64,000 bases of DNA. Source: Siphlonurus alternatus. Taxonomy: Eukaryota > Arthropoda > Insecta > Ephemeroptera > Siphlonuridae. The stretch spans positions 33,963,078 through 34,027,077 of the forward strand of contig OX463788.1 of NCBI GenBank assembly GCA_949825025.1. The letters are read 5' to 3'. The position numbers and the translations under genes were made by a program. The notes beneath the pieces were generated by a model. That model saw only the letters and a list, made by a program, of their open reading frames with translations. It was not told the origin of the DNA and ran no database searches. Every line of letters begins with the position of its first letter. Positions within the stretch are counted from its first letter, which is position 1. Below, piece by piece: positions 33,701 to 48,700 of this stretch.

Positions 33701-36700
33701 TTCGCTCCTGGACTGCTGTTATATGGGAGCGCAATACTCCAGAATGTACACAGAGCTTGAAAGATGAAAGGACATGGAATCAGGTGAATAATTTGGAAGC
33801 TGATTTATAAATATACAATGTTTCAGATAAAATAAATTTACTCTATAGTTTTTATTTATTTTATTTATTTATTTCACATTAGATATCAGTTGATACATTG
33901 TGACTACATACTAAACAAAGTTAAAAAAAGCTGTAAAAAAAAAATAGTAATACAATCATATATATAGACAAACATAAAAATACCACAATTAAAATAACAA
34001 TATTCAATAATTACAGAATGGTATAATATACAAACAACGTAACTATAGACAATTTTCATTTTGCATTTGCTTAATAGAATAATATATTTTTTTAATAAGA
34101 TAGGCAAACACTTGTTTCTTAAAAACAGGTATACTTTCGATTTTCTTTTGACAGTCTGGTAGTTTATTGTACAACACTGAGCTAAGATAACAATGGTCTC
34201 TTTTAGTTTGCTCATATCCTCCAAACTTTTTATGCAATAGATTAGACTGTCTAGTATTACGTCCAGTCACCTCTTTTTTATGTGCATATTAATTGGTGTC
34301 CTATAAAGGATGAGTCTTATCCCAGGAGAAAATTAGATATTGTTCCGGCACTGTTCCTTGTATTAAAACAGACTGCTCTTTTTTTAGGTGTTCCAATCCT
34401 ATTTTTTTTTTTTTTTTTTAGGTTAGGGAAGTTAAGTATGTAGTTCAAACTTTAAGCTGTCAATTACCCAATGAAAAGAGAAAATTTAAAATAACATGAA
34501 GCCTGTGTAAAGGTTGTACTTGTACTCTCCACACAAACAAATGGAGTTAAAGTTTTCTTGTGAGGAAAAATTGTAAAATTGTACTGTATGCAATAGTTAG
34601 AAAAATTGTATTGTGTAATACAGGCTTTAGTGAGAGAGGGTTGTTTGGCTCTTGGATCACATTGTTTTAAATGTCCTCTTTTAGTTCTGTCAATGACAGC
34701 TAAAAGCTGGTACTTGTAGCTACATACTACCTCCCTTCACAATTAATCTTTTTCTATTTGATATGTTTCTATCCTATTCTATCCCTTTTAAATAAAATAC
34801 ATATCCTAGTCATACAATTTCTATATTTATAATTATTAATATAGGAGTAATTCTATGTGATTCATTTATATTTTGTCGTAAATTAATCAATTAATATCAC
34901 AATATACTGTATGCTAGGAATAACATATAACAACATGCATTCACTTTGTATGCATACAGATTCCATGCCTGAATGGAGCTGCATCGCATCATTTTGTAGA
35001 TGGTCAACTTGTTCGGTTCAGAGGTATGATTCAAGACATGCATAATCCTGAGTTTTATATGGAAAGCTATGAAGTGCACAACAGTGTAACTGGCATTACT
35101 CAAAAAAAATCTGGCAAATTTAAAGATATCGTCATTTGTGAGGTAAGAAGAAGGTGTAATTAAAATCTATTATTAGATCTGCCTGTAGCATACAAGGCAG
35201 ACTCAAATGCAAAGCAAGACAACTTCTAATAAGAACTATGTTTCTCGTTTCTAAGCATTACAAGTAACTTTTAACGCAAATATCAGTTGTCTTGTTTCGT
35301 GCCTGCATGGTGGCACAAGATCGTGCATAAAGAGAAAATGTGGTATATTTTTAAAGCTTTGATTTTTAAGAAATTAAAATAGTCAATATATTCTAACTAA
35401 AAATTCATTTATATGTACAATATTGGAAATTAATTTTTGTGTTTAAAAATGATTTAAACATTTTAAAATGTTTAACATTTTAAAATGTTTAAAATGTTTA
35501 TGATTTAAAATGATTTAATGATTTGAGTTGAGGATTATTGTCACTGATCTTAGGAGATGGTGAATCACTCTGAAAATTGTAGTAAACTTTCCTTACATTT
35601 TATAACATAAATATTCAGACAAAAAAATGGAGCAATAATCGACCTAGTTTTTTAGATAAACAGGATATAAATAGTGAGAATATCATTGGAAATCTGGTGG
35701 CCGTTAGTCAAATCAGCATCTTTTTCAAATAAAAAATTAATATCTCAAAAACTGGACCGAATAATTGCTTTTTTTACTTCTGAAAGTGAACAATTCATTT
35801 TTTGTTCTCTATGTTCTGATCTAAATTTTATATATACTTTATATGTATTTTTTTTAACATAAAAAAATAATTTCTGTAGTGGCAATAATCCTTATCGCGA
35901 GTAGAATTGTGATATTGTGGCAGGGCTATACACTAAATTATTGATTAAATTTGTTACGTACTTCTTTTAAGTCCTGTTAAGTATTTTGTTGTTGCTGAAT
36001 CTCATGTTAGTCCTCTTTTCTAGCTCTCCATTTCTAATTTTTCAAAGTATTTTGAAATAGCAAGTTTTTATTTTAAAACATGCTCATGAAGGCTTTATAT
36101 CTCAGGATTGTAAATTCCATATGAATATATACTGACATTGCTGCAACATTAATTTGTACTTAATGAATTATTGTACTTATACATGCATAGAAAAAGTAGA
36201 AAAACACATAAGCACAAACTTGTTTATTTGGATTTCTTGTTGTCACATTCTTTTAAAATTTCAAATTGTCAAATTTCAATTAGCTTTATTTTTATGTTTC
36301 CTGACCAGCTTGAAGAAGAGATTAAATTCGATTCATCAGGGAACAATAACGGAGAACGTCAGAGTTTCTACTGTGTGTCTGTGCCTGCAGTCAATCAGTG
36401 GGCCTTGGAGGTATCCTTTTCTAACCCTGTCTTGCAGTGGTAGTAGTGTACTAGCTGGTGTTTGCTGTACTAGGTTAACAGTAACACTGCTTAAGTAATA
36501 AGATGAAAGTGTCATGGTTGAAGGAATAATTCAGAATAAAGTACCATTAATTTATGAACACCAGTGGTTTACTTATAGCCACTGGAGTACAAATATATGT
36601 TTCTAGAAATATAGAAGTGCATACAATACTACTTTAAACTTGTTAATTTTCAGGAATTGTTTGATATTTATATATTTTTTTTCTATCAATAAGGAATAAC

Positions 36701-39700
36701 AAAGAATAGTAAAGTGCTATAATTTATGAGTTCAAATTATATCCATTGCTATGGCTAATATACAGTTACTCAAATTTATTTTTAAAGTTTATTTATTAAG
36801 ATTTTATTAAGATTGTATATTAAAAAATTAATGTTTATTCAAGGATTTTGTATATAACCTCTGGATAGGTGATGGTGCTGCCGTCGGTGAAGCACAGTCG
36901 TGAGGAGGAATTGGGTTTCGGTTACAACAGTAACCAATGGGATGTCCGCCATCTTACGTTGGGGAACTTCCATACAGTTTATAATGCAGATGGTTGCGCT
37001 CGGTCGCCATCTTACGTTGGAGATTTGCCTCAGCAGCTCTAATGCTATTGGTATAGGGATATCCTATCCAGAGGTTATACATACAAAATCCTTAGTTTAT
37101 TCTAGAGTCTAAAGCAAACAGAAAAGTTTTGTCACATATTTATCTTCTTCTATTTTTTTTTTTTTTTTTTTCCTCTGTGAGTTAGCTTTTGAGTGTATTT
37201 CGTTTAGTTGGTTTAAAATGTATGGGGAAAAGTTTCACTGGCATGATGCTTTGATTACAAATTTATCAATTTAAAAATGAATTCTCTGTTTGAGCTACTT
37301 TTAGTTTGGCAATACAAACAGGCTTTCTTTGTTTTACAGTACTTTCCTTAGCTTTTAACTAGTCTCATGCAGAAGAAAACTCTGAGAGTTTCAGTGCATA
37401 TGAGGTCGACAGTAAAGAGCGTAGGGGCCAGAAGAGAGGGGTTGAAGAGAGCATGGAAGTGGAAGAGGAAGAAACACATGAAAACAGTCAGAAATCTAAG
37501 AAGCAGGGCGAGAAATCTGAAAGCCAACAAGTTGCAGCAAGCAGTGCAGCAGACTTAAATCTCCCTCTACCAGAATCGGTTGGCCAAGCCTGTATCTTAA
37601 AGGTATGATATCTTCACAGGAATGTGTAAAAAAACTATGTATAAAAAATATGGATCAGGTCATTCAGCAGTTTCCATGGTTCCCTCAGTTCCAACTAAGG
37701 GAATATTGGGATGTATTGCTTTAGGCCATGACCACCTCAGTTTGGAAGGGACCCACAAAATCCCAAACCTGGTCAGCAAAAAGCCGGTAAGTTTAATTCA
37801 GTTACTTATGACCAGTGCCCTACAACAACAGGATTCAGTTGCTAGGGGGGGAGGGGGGGAGATTTCGTCCTCCCTCACATAAGTTATCATTCAATTATAT
37901 TCAAAGTATGGATAATAATTATACTGTCAGATGTAATAAAAGTATCTTCTTCCTGATAATAACTACAAAATTTGATGATAATATAATGCTTAATTCCATT
38001 GACAATATTTTAATCCATTGCTATAAAAAAACTAGGAATGGTTTCATGTAAAGTCCACTTATTTTAATTTTTTTTCTCTGGTATATTGTGATAAGTTTAT
38101 TAAAAGTGACTTGTTTATTTGATCAGGTATATGATGCTGATGAGAAGGTGCTTTTGAACGCAGAGGTTGAGGTTTGTGGCTTTTTGTCGCTTGACCCGAA
38201 GTTGTCATGTCTGGCCGCAGAGGAAGAGGATAATATGATGGAAGAGCAGCGTACATTGCATCTTCCACCCTCCCTTGTGCCTCGTTTGCACGTCATCGCA
38301 CTGCACCACATCAAACATTCAGTCCCTCTGCTACCTAAATTCAACTTTGACTCAGGTAATTTAACTACTAACAAATATATGCAAGGGTTGTGCAACTTCG
38401 CCACTCTCAATTAATGAAAAAATGCCAATTCGCCGTTTGGGCAGAATGGCATCAATATTCTTGTTTGAATTTCTTTCATCATATAAAAAATTTGTTGCAG
38501 AGTTATCGAGTGTGCTGCGAGAGGGCGCTGCTGCTCTGCAGGACCTGCGCATTGTCTTGACACCAGTACTGCTTGGGGACCAGCTTGCCTCAGACTTCCT
38601 TATCTGCCACCTCATCTCCAGAGTGTAAGTCTTGATCAATTTCCAGCAACATCATTGTAATTTCAATCTTCCTCTCAAATACTTGATGTTATACTATATA
38701 TGTATTTAATGAACTTATTGCATTTCTTTTTTTAAGGTTTCTACGAAAAGACGTGACGACCTTAGGACATTTATCCATAAATTTTTTCAACATTCCTACT
38801 GATCAAGATTACGCTGTTAAAGTGTACAGCATTTTGCAGCAACTACTACCCAAGACTCACTACCTGCCATTAACACTGAACAACCTCAACACTATTAGCT
38901 TTGCTCCCAAGTAAGTTATATTCAACTTGTATATTAGTATTTTCTTGATAACCATTGCTGCAATGTTGTAAATTTAGAGTAAGTACAGTATGTAACTATT
39001 GTAAATAATGTAATTCATTCACACACATACATACAGAAGGAGAAAGAAAAGAAAGAAAGAAGAAAAAAATGAAGATCCTGGAAGAGATTCAGCAAGTGAT
39101 AAGAAGCAATTTAAGAAATGTTTTTTTTTTTAGTTGTTGTTATTTTGTTTGTTTATATACCATTTTTATACCTGTGAAATAGGTAATGTGAAAATTGTTT
39201 TCTCTTGGGGGGGAAAAAAAAAAAAAAAAACTTATTTCACTCATTAACGCTTGCTGAATCGCTCCTTTTATCAGTATTAGAATTTTAAGGAAAAAAAGTG
39301 ATCCAACTCTTTACACCAATTTTTTTTTTTTTTTTATCTTTAGTTTTGCGCATGAACAATGTGCATGCAAATTTTTATTCATTGTTGTTTATTGTGTATA
39401 TATGTAGATATATCTAGATATAGTTATTATATATATTTAAAATTCTAGACTGCAACTGAAAAGTTATGTTTACTAAATTTTCTGTGTTGGTGATCATATT
39501 TTTGATGTTCCTAAAATAATAATATATAATAATATATTGATGGTGTTCCGTCAAAATCGACTAGCTCATTTTATCGCGTATTCTCAAAAGCGATTAACTC
39601 GTTTTATCGCGAGCCGAGATGGTTGCTTTTGCACTATGGGTTTCCAGGTATAAAAAAAATGTATACCTGAAAAATTATAGTGCAAAAGCAACTATCTCGG

Positions 39701-42700
39701 CTCGCGATAAAACAAGTTAGTCGTTTTTGAGAACACGCGATAAAATGAGTTAGTCGATTTTGACGGAACAGCATCAAATTATTTATATTATTATTTGGGT
39801 TTTAAACTCCCAACCTAGTTATTATTATTATCATTATTATTATTATTATTTTATATATAATATATTGAAATTTTATTTTAAGCCTGTTATAATGTAACTC
39901 TTAGAAAAACTATCTTTGGGGGAAAGGAAATAAAAACCCAAACCAACATAACTTTTTTACCACATTCTAATCCATTTTCACTCCCCCTTCATAATTTTTT
40001 GAAAGTTCATGATATTTTTGCCAAGTAAGCAAGCAGCTATAGCCAGGAATGTGTGGGCATTAAATGGAATTGTTCATGTTGCAGGAAGGACTACAAGAGT
40101 GACCAACTTAGGAGTGGTTTACTTCAACTCACAGATGGCACACTCCTTGTTCTAGATGAGACAAAACTGTCTACTGGACAATTGGGCGATCTTGGTTAGT
40201 AGTTTGCTACTTTCAGATAATATATAACACTTCATAATTAAGTGCTGTATTGCAAAACAAATTCCTCACAAATAGTGTCAGCTGTAGTTAAGCATATTGT
40301 TTGAATAATTATAAAAAATATTTATTTATGAAGCAATATTTTTTTTTTTCTTAGAAAAATATTTTCCAAAATGAGTTAAATTTTTAATTTTTTTACTTTT
40401 TATTTCATATATCGTCCCTCTTCCGGAATAATGAGCTATCTGCTCCACAATCTCGTTGCAATAATGCTCTTTCAAGTGAGCGCAATTTTGAGCCTTATTT
40501 TATACTGATTTATAGCTCAATATTGCGTTCATCTGAAATAGCAGACAGCTCATTATTGCAACAAAATCGTGGAGCAGATAGCTCATTATTGCGGATGAGG
40601 GACGATATGTTAAATACCAGTTGGTACATTGTGAATACATAATTCATATATAAGCTGAGAGGAAAACAAACCAACATTAGTTAAAAATGTTTATACATAA
40701 ACATAGATGCAATTTATTTATTTATTTATTTTTATTTTGGAACAACTGGTTGTACATACAACATGGTTCACGTCAGACACTGAAAACAAAACATAAAACA
40801 TTGCATAATTGATATAAATTTTAACCATTTATAAATACAATAATAAAAAAGTCAATTATTAACAGGTACATTAATCATAACACTTTCACTAATTTTGTTA
40901 CTAAAATATGATTTCACTGAATAGAACTCTTTTTCAATCAATATCTTTTTTAAACTTTTTTTAAAAACAATGTCACTTTCAATATTTTTGATACTATTTG
41001 GCAAGAAATCATAAATTTTTGCAGTTTGATAAAAAGAACTTTTCTCGAACTGAGCAGAGTTATGTCTTTCTGTAATAACTTTATCTTTGTTTCTTGTATT
41101 ATACAAATGAGTATCAACATTACATGTGTACAATTCAGGATACTTGCGCTTAAATACACAACAATTTAAAATGTACATTGAAGGTAAAGTTAAAACATTA
41201 TTCACCCTAAAATGTGAGACACAAGTATCTGTTTTCTTAAAATGAAGAATAGTACGCAAAGCACGTTTTTGCAAGATGAGGAGTCTATTCAAATGAGTGG
41301 AATAACTACCAAAAAAAATTAGTCCATAAGCCAAATGAGGATACACATAAGAATAATATACAGTGAATAAAGTTTTTTGAGATACATGATCACGTAATGT
41401 ATACAAATCAAAATTTGCCCAATTAATTCTTTTACATATTTCATTCACATGAGTTGTCCAGTCTAAAGTTTCATTAATATGGATCCCTAAAAATTTCGCA
41501 CAAGGTACCCTTTTAATTGGGGTATTCAAAATTTTAATCAAATAAGACTTATCAGGAGGTGACCGGGGAGAATGAAACTGTATAAACACAGTTTTATCCT
41601 TATTTAACATAAGTCTATTCTCAGTACAGTAGTCTTGAACATCCTTAACAACTTTATTAGCTAACTGAATCAACTCCTCCTCTGTATCAGCAGAAACAAA
41701 TGCCGTAGTGTCATCTGCATATTTTATTACTTCAGCATCTACATGCTCAGGCAGGTCGTTAATCCCAATACCAAAGAGTGTAGTGGAAATTTTACCCCCT
41801 TGTGGAACGCCGAGGGTGACGGGCAAAATATCAGATTTGTCACCATTAATTTGAACAAATTGATAGCGCTCTGACATGTAAGAATGAAACAATTTTAAAC
41901 TCTTTAAATTACATCCTAATTCAGCTAACTTCTTTATTACTATATTTTTATCAATGCTATCAAATGCTTTAGCAAAATCAAAAAAAAAAATTGCAAGGCA
42001 ATATTTTTTGCTATCAATACATTTATATACTAATTTTAACAAAGCAAAAGTAGCAGTTATTGTAGATTTATTTTTAATAAACCCATGTTGACTGTCTGAA
42101 ATAAGCCCATTATTATATCTATGTTCAGTAATTTGATCATCCAATGATTTTTCAAATAATTTACCAAACACAGAAACTGATGAAATGGAACGATAATTAT
42201 TAATATCCAGTTTAGAACCTTTTTTCAACAATGGAAAAACTTTTGACATCTTTAACACTTTAGGATATTCACCTTCAGATATAGATTCATTAATTAAATA
42301 TGCCAATGGCACTGCTAGTAATGGTCCGCAATATTTTACTACCTTATATGGAACCTCATCTGGGCCTGCAGTATTTTTATTAGGTAGCGATTTTATATTA
42401 TTTAGCATTGAATCAAACGAAATGGGGTGAAAAGTAAATGGATGATTTTCAAGTTGTGTAAAGTTGTCAAAATCATACGAAACAGAATCAATTAAAAATT
42501 CATCATGGACCATAAAATTTACTTTGTTAACAAAAAAATTATTGAAATGGTTACAAATTTCAATAGGTTCAGATACAATATCGTTTTCAATTAATAATTC
42601 TGCAATAATTGATGCAATAATAAAATTATTCTAACAATTTTAAAAAGAAAAATCTAACTACAGTTAGTTACTACATTACTTCACAGTTAGATTTCATATT

Positions 42701-45700
42701 ATATAGTCAATGTCGCAGCTTAAAAGTTTGTTTGCAACTACTAGCAAGCTTTGTGGATGTTTCAGGAACAAGAAATATGCTGGCTCTGCAGACCCTCATT
42801 GCAAAACAAAAAGTAGACTATGATTTCCAGTTTTATCAGATGGAATTTCCTGCTGATATCCCAGTTCTGATTTTTTCAGAGAAAAAATCTCTTCTTCCAG
42901 TAAGTGTATTGAAGTGACTGGTTTAATATAGTGTTGCCAATTATTATAGAACTGTTTAAATTAAATTTGATTACCTAATTGTACAATGTGATGTTCTTCA
43001 GTATCCACATAGCATTTGATTAGAGTATGTTTGAAACCAAATACATATTCATCAGCTATGTTGTGATGGTTTAATTCTGCTAAATGTCATAGTTAAGTTC
43101 ACGATTTTACTGAAAACTATTGAGTTATGTACTGTGTCCTCACCGCAAATGTGAAATGAGAACCTCACTTGTTTTGATGGTTTGTTGCTTAATATAGCAA
43201 CAATTTTTTTATAGTATCTTCTCACTTCCTCAGGCTCAAGCTTGCCAAAACTGGTGTCTTGCCAGGCTTGATGTTGTTGCTGTACCAATTACACAATGTT
43301 TATTTATTGTTAACTATTATGTGGAGAGAGTTGCAACCCCCTCTAAGAATATCACTCACAAAGATTTTCTAACTTGAAGTTTAAAGGGTTTTATTGTCCT
43401 GATGTTGTGTAACTCTCTCCTAATACCAATTTTTGATGTATGGGTCCGAGGTATGGGTGCGTCAAACAAAGCATAGGAGTAAGTTGAATGCAATTGGTAT
43501 GAGTTTCTTAAAGAATATGTGTGGTAAAACTAGGCTAGATAGAGTAAGAAACACATGAGTGATGAATGAGAGTGGAATCAAAGGAAGCATAATTGACAAG
43601 TATGAACATAGCATGCTACATTGGTATGGACATGTTGAGAGAATGGGTAGATAAAGAATTGCAAAGCAGGTGTTTAAAGGTAGAGTAGGAAGAACAAACA
43701 GATTAGTTAGACCAAAAAGGTTTGGTTGGATGTGGTTAATGAATATTTGAAGAACAGGTGTGTTGGAAGTATTTTGTGTACTAGAGAGTGTAGAAGGCAA
43801 AAGAGTATTTTATGAGTATATTTGAAGCAAGTTGAGTATGTAAGAATTTATTGTTGTGGAGGTCTATATGTGGACGGCTGAGGTAATAATGCTGCTTGCC
43901 AACCCCGTAAGGGATATAGTGTCATGTTTTGTTTGTAAGTTGTAAATTTTATGCACAATATAGAATAACAACGTTGTCTGAAGTGTAGCATCATAATGAA
44001 CAAAAAAATGACAACATTGTAGTTCTATACTGTGCATAAAATTGACAATGTAGGATAATAAAACCACTTAAACTTTAAGTTAGGTATCTGTGCTTGTGAT
44101 AGGATATAGCAAACCCCTTCACGGGATAGTTAACGGTAAATATAATTTTATTGGTGCAGCAACAATGTTAAGCCTGGCAGGATGCCAGTTTTAGCATTTC
44201 CTAAAATGAGAAGATACTCTCATGAAACTGTCGCTCTATCAACCCTAGCATTACCGGGGGGGGGGGGGGGGGGGGGTAATACGACCCGTAAATCTTTAAA
44301 AGAGGGAAACAAGTATAACATATATTCTGAAAAAAATTGTAATCCTTAGTTACCCAGCAATGTATTTCTGCAAAAAAAAAAAAAAATAGTGGGGAAAAAA
44401 CCTTAAACTTTTTTTTTTTTTTTTAAAGCTTGTGATTTAAATAGCGGGACAGACCTCCCCCCCCCCCTTCCCCCTCCCTCCTTTCTTCCCTGGTAAAGCG
44501 TGACAAAAAAAATTCCTTGGTTTTGCTAGAGTTAAACAACAAATTGGCAGAAAAAGTTCAACATAACAAGTAAGGTGTCTGAACCTCTTCTAACAAATTT
44601 TTTCACTACTTGAAATTAGAACTCTCTCATTACTGGTATAGAAGCATATTTACATTGTAGGAATTAAAAAACTGGAAATATTGAAAACCATCAATGCAAA
44701 ATTCATTGCATTTTGGAGGAATTTGATAGCGAAGTTTGTAAAGTTTTGTATGATATCATTTAAAAAAAAAAAAAAAAACAAGAAAAAAAAAACGAACGAA
44801 TATATCTTTTTAATTGCTTTATTAAAATTTAAGTACTATTATTTACTGTTTTATTGATTTACCACTGTAGAAAGCAAATACAATTATGTACATACATATG
44901 TAAAACATTTGGCATGCTTTGAAATCAGTAGTTTAACTTTTTTTGTCTTTTTAGAGTGATATTCCATTTCCACTGGAATCTGATGCAGACAGTCTACACT
45001 TGTTGGAGCAAACATTCGAGGCAGCAAATATATTCTTAAAGAATGAGATTGTTCTGAATCGTATCCGAACCTTTCTTTGTGCTGCACGACTGGCTGAGTA
45101 CAACATTCCAGACCCTGTACAGGAGGTGAGTTGACTTCAGCATTGTCAGCTGCATGAGCTTGTCTTATAACTTTCAACTGCTCCTCACTTTTTATGTGAA
45201 ATAAAATAAACTACTTAGCCTCAAACTCATCCTCTTACTTGTTCTTAACATACGAGGGTCGTATGATAAGTTCCTTATGTCGTATAGAAAAAATCCGGCT
45301 AGATAAAATTAACAACTGTACCAGGTTAAGTAATATTTCAGTAGGTCAGATACAAATTTTTACCCCGATATCACTTATATTAATTTCTGGGGGTCAGTTT
45401 TCGTGAAGCACGGTCGGGAAATTAAAATTTGACCAAAAATTAGTACTTTTTACCAGTTTCAATATCTGTTGCAGAAAAAAGTTGATGCATGGGAAATTCA
45501 TGAAAATCTCGTGAAAACATCAGAAAACCTTACTCTATCAGGCTCTAGTGCTGTTTATTTGTTACCTAAATTTTTAATAGGATATATGCCTCACTAAAGT
45601 GTACCCTTCACTGTTTGGCCAATATCATCTGTCATTTAAGATTTCATTAAAAAAATACACAAACTTTTGAATACAGACAGTCTTATGTAACATCAGCAAA

Positions 45701-48700
45701 TAGCAGAGATTATAGGCTTTCTAATGATATAATTATATTACATCTCCAATGAAAAATTACGACGAAAAAACTTGCCGCGTTAGGGGTGCCGCAAATGAGC
45801 TTTTTAAGGCCCAAAAAAAGGGTGGTGACGGTCCATGAAATTTCATAATTGCTTGTTTTTAAAGCAAAAATCAAACTATTTGCGGTGTCTGGTGGCACAG
45901 AATAGATCATTGGATCACGGCGCAATACCAAAGATAAAAAAACATCCCTGGAATATCACAGCAGTGGGTGTTATACCGATTCAAAGTTCAAATTTAGTCA
46001 ATTTTGAGGGAGCTTCACGAAAACTGACCCCCAGAAATTAATATAAGTGATATCGGGGTAAAAATTTGTATCTGACCTATTGAAATATCACTTAAGTCGG
46101 TACAGTTGTTAATTTTATCTCGCTGGATTTTTTTCTATACGACTTAAGGAACTTATCATACGACCCTCGTATGAATATAATTTATGGTTATTAAACATTA
46201 ATAAACTTTATTGAAATGTGTGATACAATATAAATGAAGACTTGGTAATCGAAAACAAATAAAGACATTTTCTACTAAATTTCAGTTTCTTATTTCCTTC
46301 TACCTGGATGGCTTGTAGGCTTGTATTTGCTTTTCATCGCCAAGCTCTCGCATGATATTATATCGAGGCTTCCGCGGCAAAATGCTCACTTTGCAAATCA
46401 AGAAAGTCTATTATTAGTATTATTACTGTTCCAGGTGTATTTTTAAAACCTTCTTAAAATGAAAAGTGAGCATTTTGCCGCGGGAGCCTCGATATACTAA
46501 TATTGTCAGACCGGAGTATTGAGAATAAAACATCTACAGTGTAATTCAAAATTGTCATTTTATGTGAATATTGATGGTTACCTGATTTAATTGTGGTTCA
46601 AATAAGCTAAAGAAAGAGAGCATGTTTTGAGAAGCTATGACAGTTTTTGTATTTTTTGTTTAGATGAAAGCATTAAATTAATCATGTAATGGTTCATTTC
46701 ATATATGTATTATATTCTTTCCCTGTATATTTCATTTTCAATATTTTTTTTTCTAAATTTTTTGTTCTTTTATCATCAGATGGTGCAAGAAGATTTTGTG
46801 GAAATGAGACAACAAAACCAAAAGATAAAAGGAGAAGATCTTCATTCCATGCTGGTATTAGCAAGGTAAAATTATCATTAATCACATTAAGGGTAAGATA
46901 ACGCCACCAATGTTAAAATAAAAAAAATCCCTCACACAAAAATTATGAAAAAAAATTAAAATATTCTCCTCTACACCCCCTATCAGTAGCTAAAATATCA
47001 GGTATACAAATACAATCTAGTTTTTGAGTTATGAATCTTTAAAGTTGACTACTTTAACATGGAGAAATGGAACTTCCATGTTAAATTAGTCAACTTTAAA
47101 AATTTATAACTCAAAAACTAGATCGTATTTGTATACCTGTTATTTTAGCTACTAATAGGGGGTGTAGAGGAGAACATTTTAAATTTTTTTCATAATTTTT
47201 GTGCAAGGGATTTTTTTTTTAACATTGGTGGCGTTATCTTACCCGTAATATAAACAACCCCATACTATTTTAAACACTATTTTAGCTTTATTTGTGCATC
47301 AACACTACGTCATATCACCCCCTCTTGGTAGCATACTACTTGAAAATAAAATAATTAAGCATCTGCATATTTAAACTCATAACTAGGGAGAGGATTCGAG
47401 GGGTTAACAAAATATTACCCAACAAGTTGTTACCTATTTATTTAACTTTAAGGAAAATAAACCATTTAGGTTGTGATAATCTTATTAAAGGAAAGGATAG
47501 GAATGACCAGCAAGGTCTTACCGAGTGAAAGAGTCACAGCAGGTGAAAATCTTGCAGTCATAGTGGTTCACTCGAATTTATTTGTTTATTCATTTATCTA
47601 TTTATTTACCTAAATAGTCTGTCTAAAGCCGGTATTACATGATACAAATTTTCTAATTATTGTATACAATTTTTCCTTAAAAGAAAACTTTAACTCCATT
47701 TGTTTGTATGGAGATGAAATTTTCTTGTAAATCAAAATTGTAAGCAAAATTGTACTGTGTAATACAGGCTTTAAAAACTCACAAACTCACCTAAGACCAT
47801 TATTATTATTATTAAGACCTGAAGCGAGACAAGGCTTGCCAAGATTAATTTTCAATGAAAATGTGTAAAAAATAAATAAATAAATACACATTCAATGGGT
47901 AAATTTTCGTTATATGCAGCATTGAAGATAGGCATTTTTTCAAATGGGGGCTGCTGTGGCTTTTAGTCAAAACAATATATGAACAAATTAAGGGAAGGGG
48001 AACGCCAGAGTTGCGCCGCGATCGCAGCGCCTCTATATCAATATTCAAATTGTCCCACTCTAAAGATACCACGCATGTCACGGCAGTTTTATTTTCAATT
48101 TATTTATAAATAATGAGTTAAATAATAACTGTTATGGTTGTTTTATTTATAAAACTTTTTTTTCATTACTATAAAACATTTTTGGAAAGTTTTTACTTTA
48201 GGTGAGTGGATTATAAGCGTTGTTTTGGTTCATTAGTCAGCCTGTTTCATTCGCCAGTTGTTTAATGGCCGATCAAAAAGGGGTGTGTGAGACGTGCGAG
48301 TGTCAAAAATCGTGCAGTTATTATCAATTTCCGTCGCTCCCACTCTCATATTAGAGTATTGTCCTCAATTTTTTTTATTGCAGAAATGGATAGAGGGTGC
48401 AAAGTTATGCTACCCTGATTTTTTTCAGATTTTTTAGAGCCAGGGAACTATTTTTAAAAAATTATTAAAAGTCCTTTTCGTGACGTCACGAGACGCCGCT
48501 CCTTAAGAAAAAGATAGGACTTGCCGCCGCGTGATGTCACAAAAAGGACTTTCAATAATTTTTTAAAAATAGTTCCAGGTCTCAAAAAAATCTGAAAAAA
48601 ATCAGGGTAGCATAACTTTGCACCCTCTATCCATTTCTGCAATAAAAAAAATTGAGGACGATACTCCATTGTCTTTTTTTTTTTGCTGTGAAGGTTTGTC

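Noticed and set aside
37622..37790. Exon-like frame ending at a strong donor (GTAAGTTT) in an MCMBP intron
   Set aside because: Not present in the MCMBP family, the flanking exons join in phase without it, and no acceptor was convincing.
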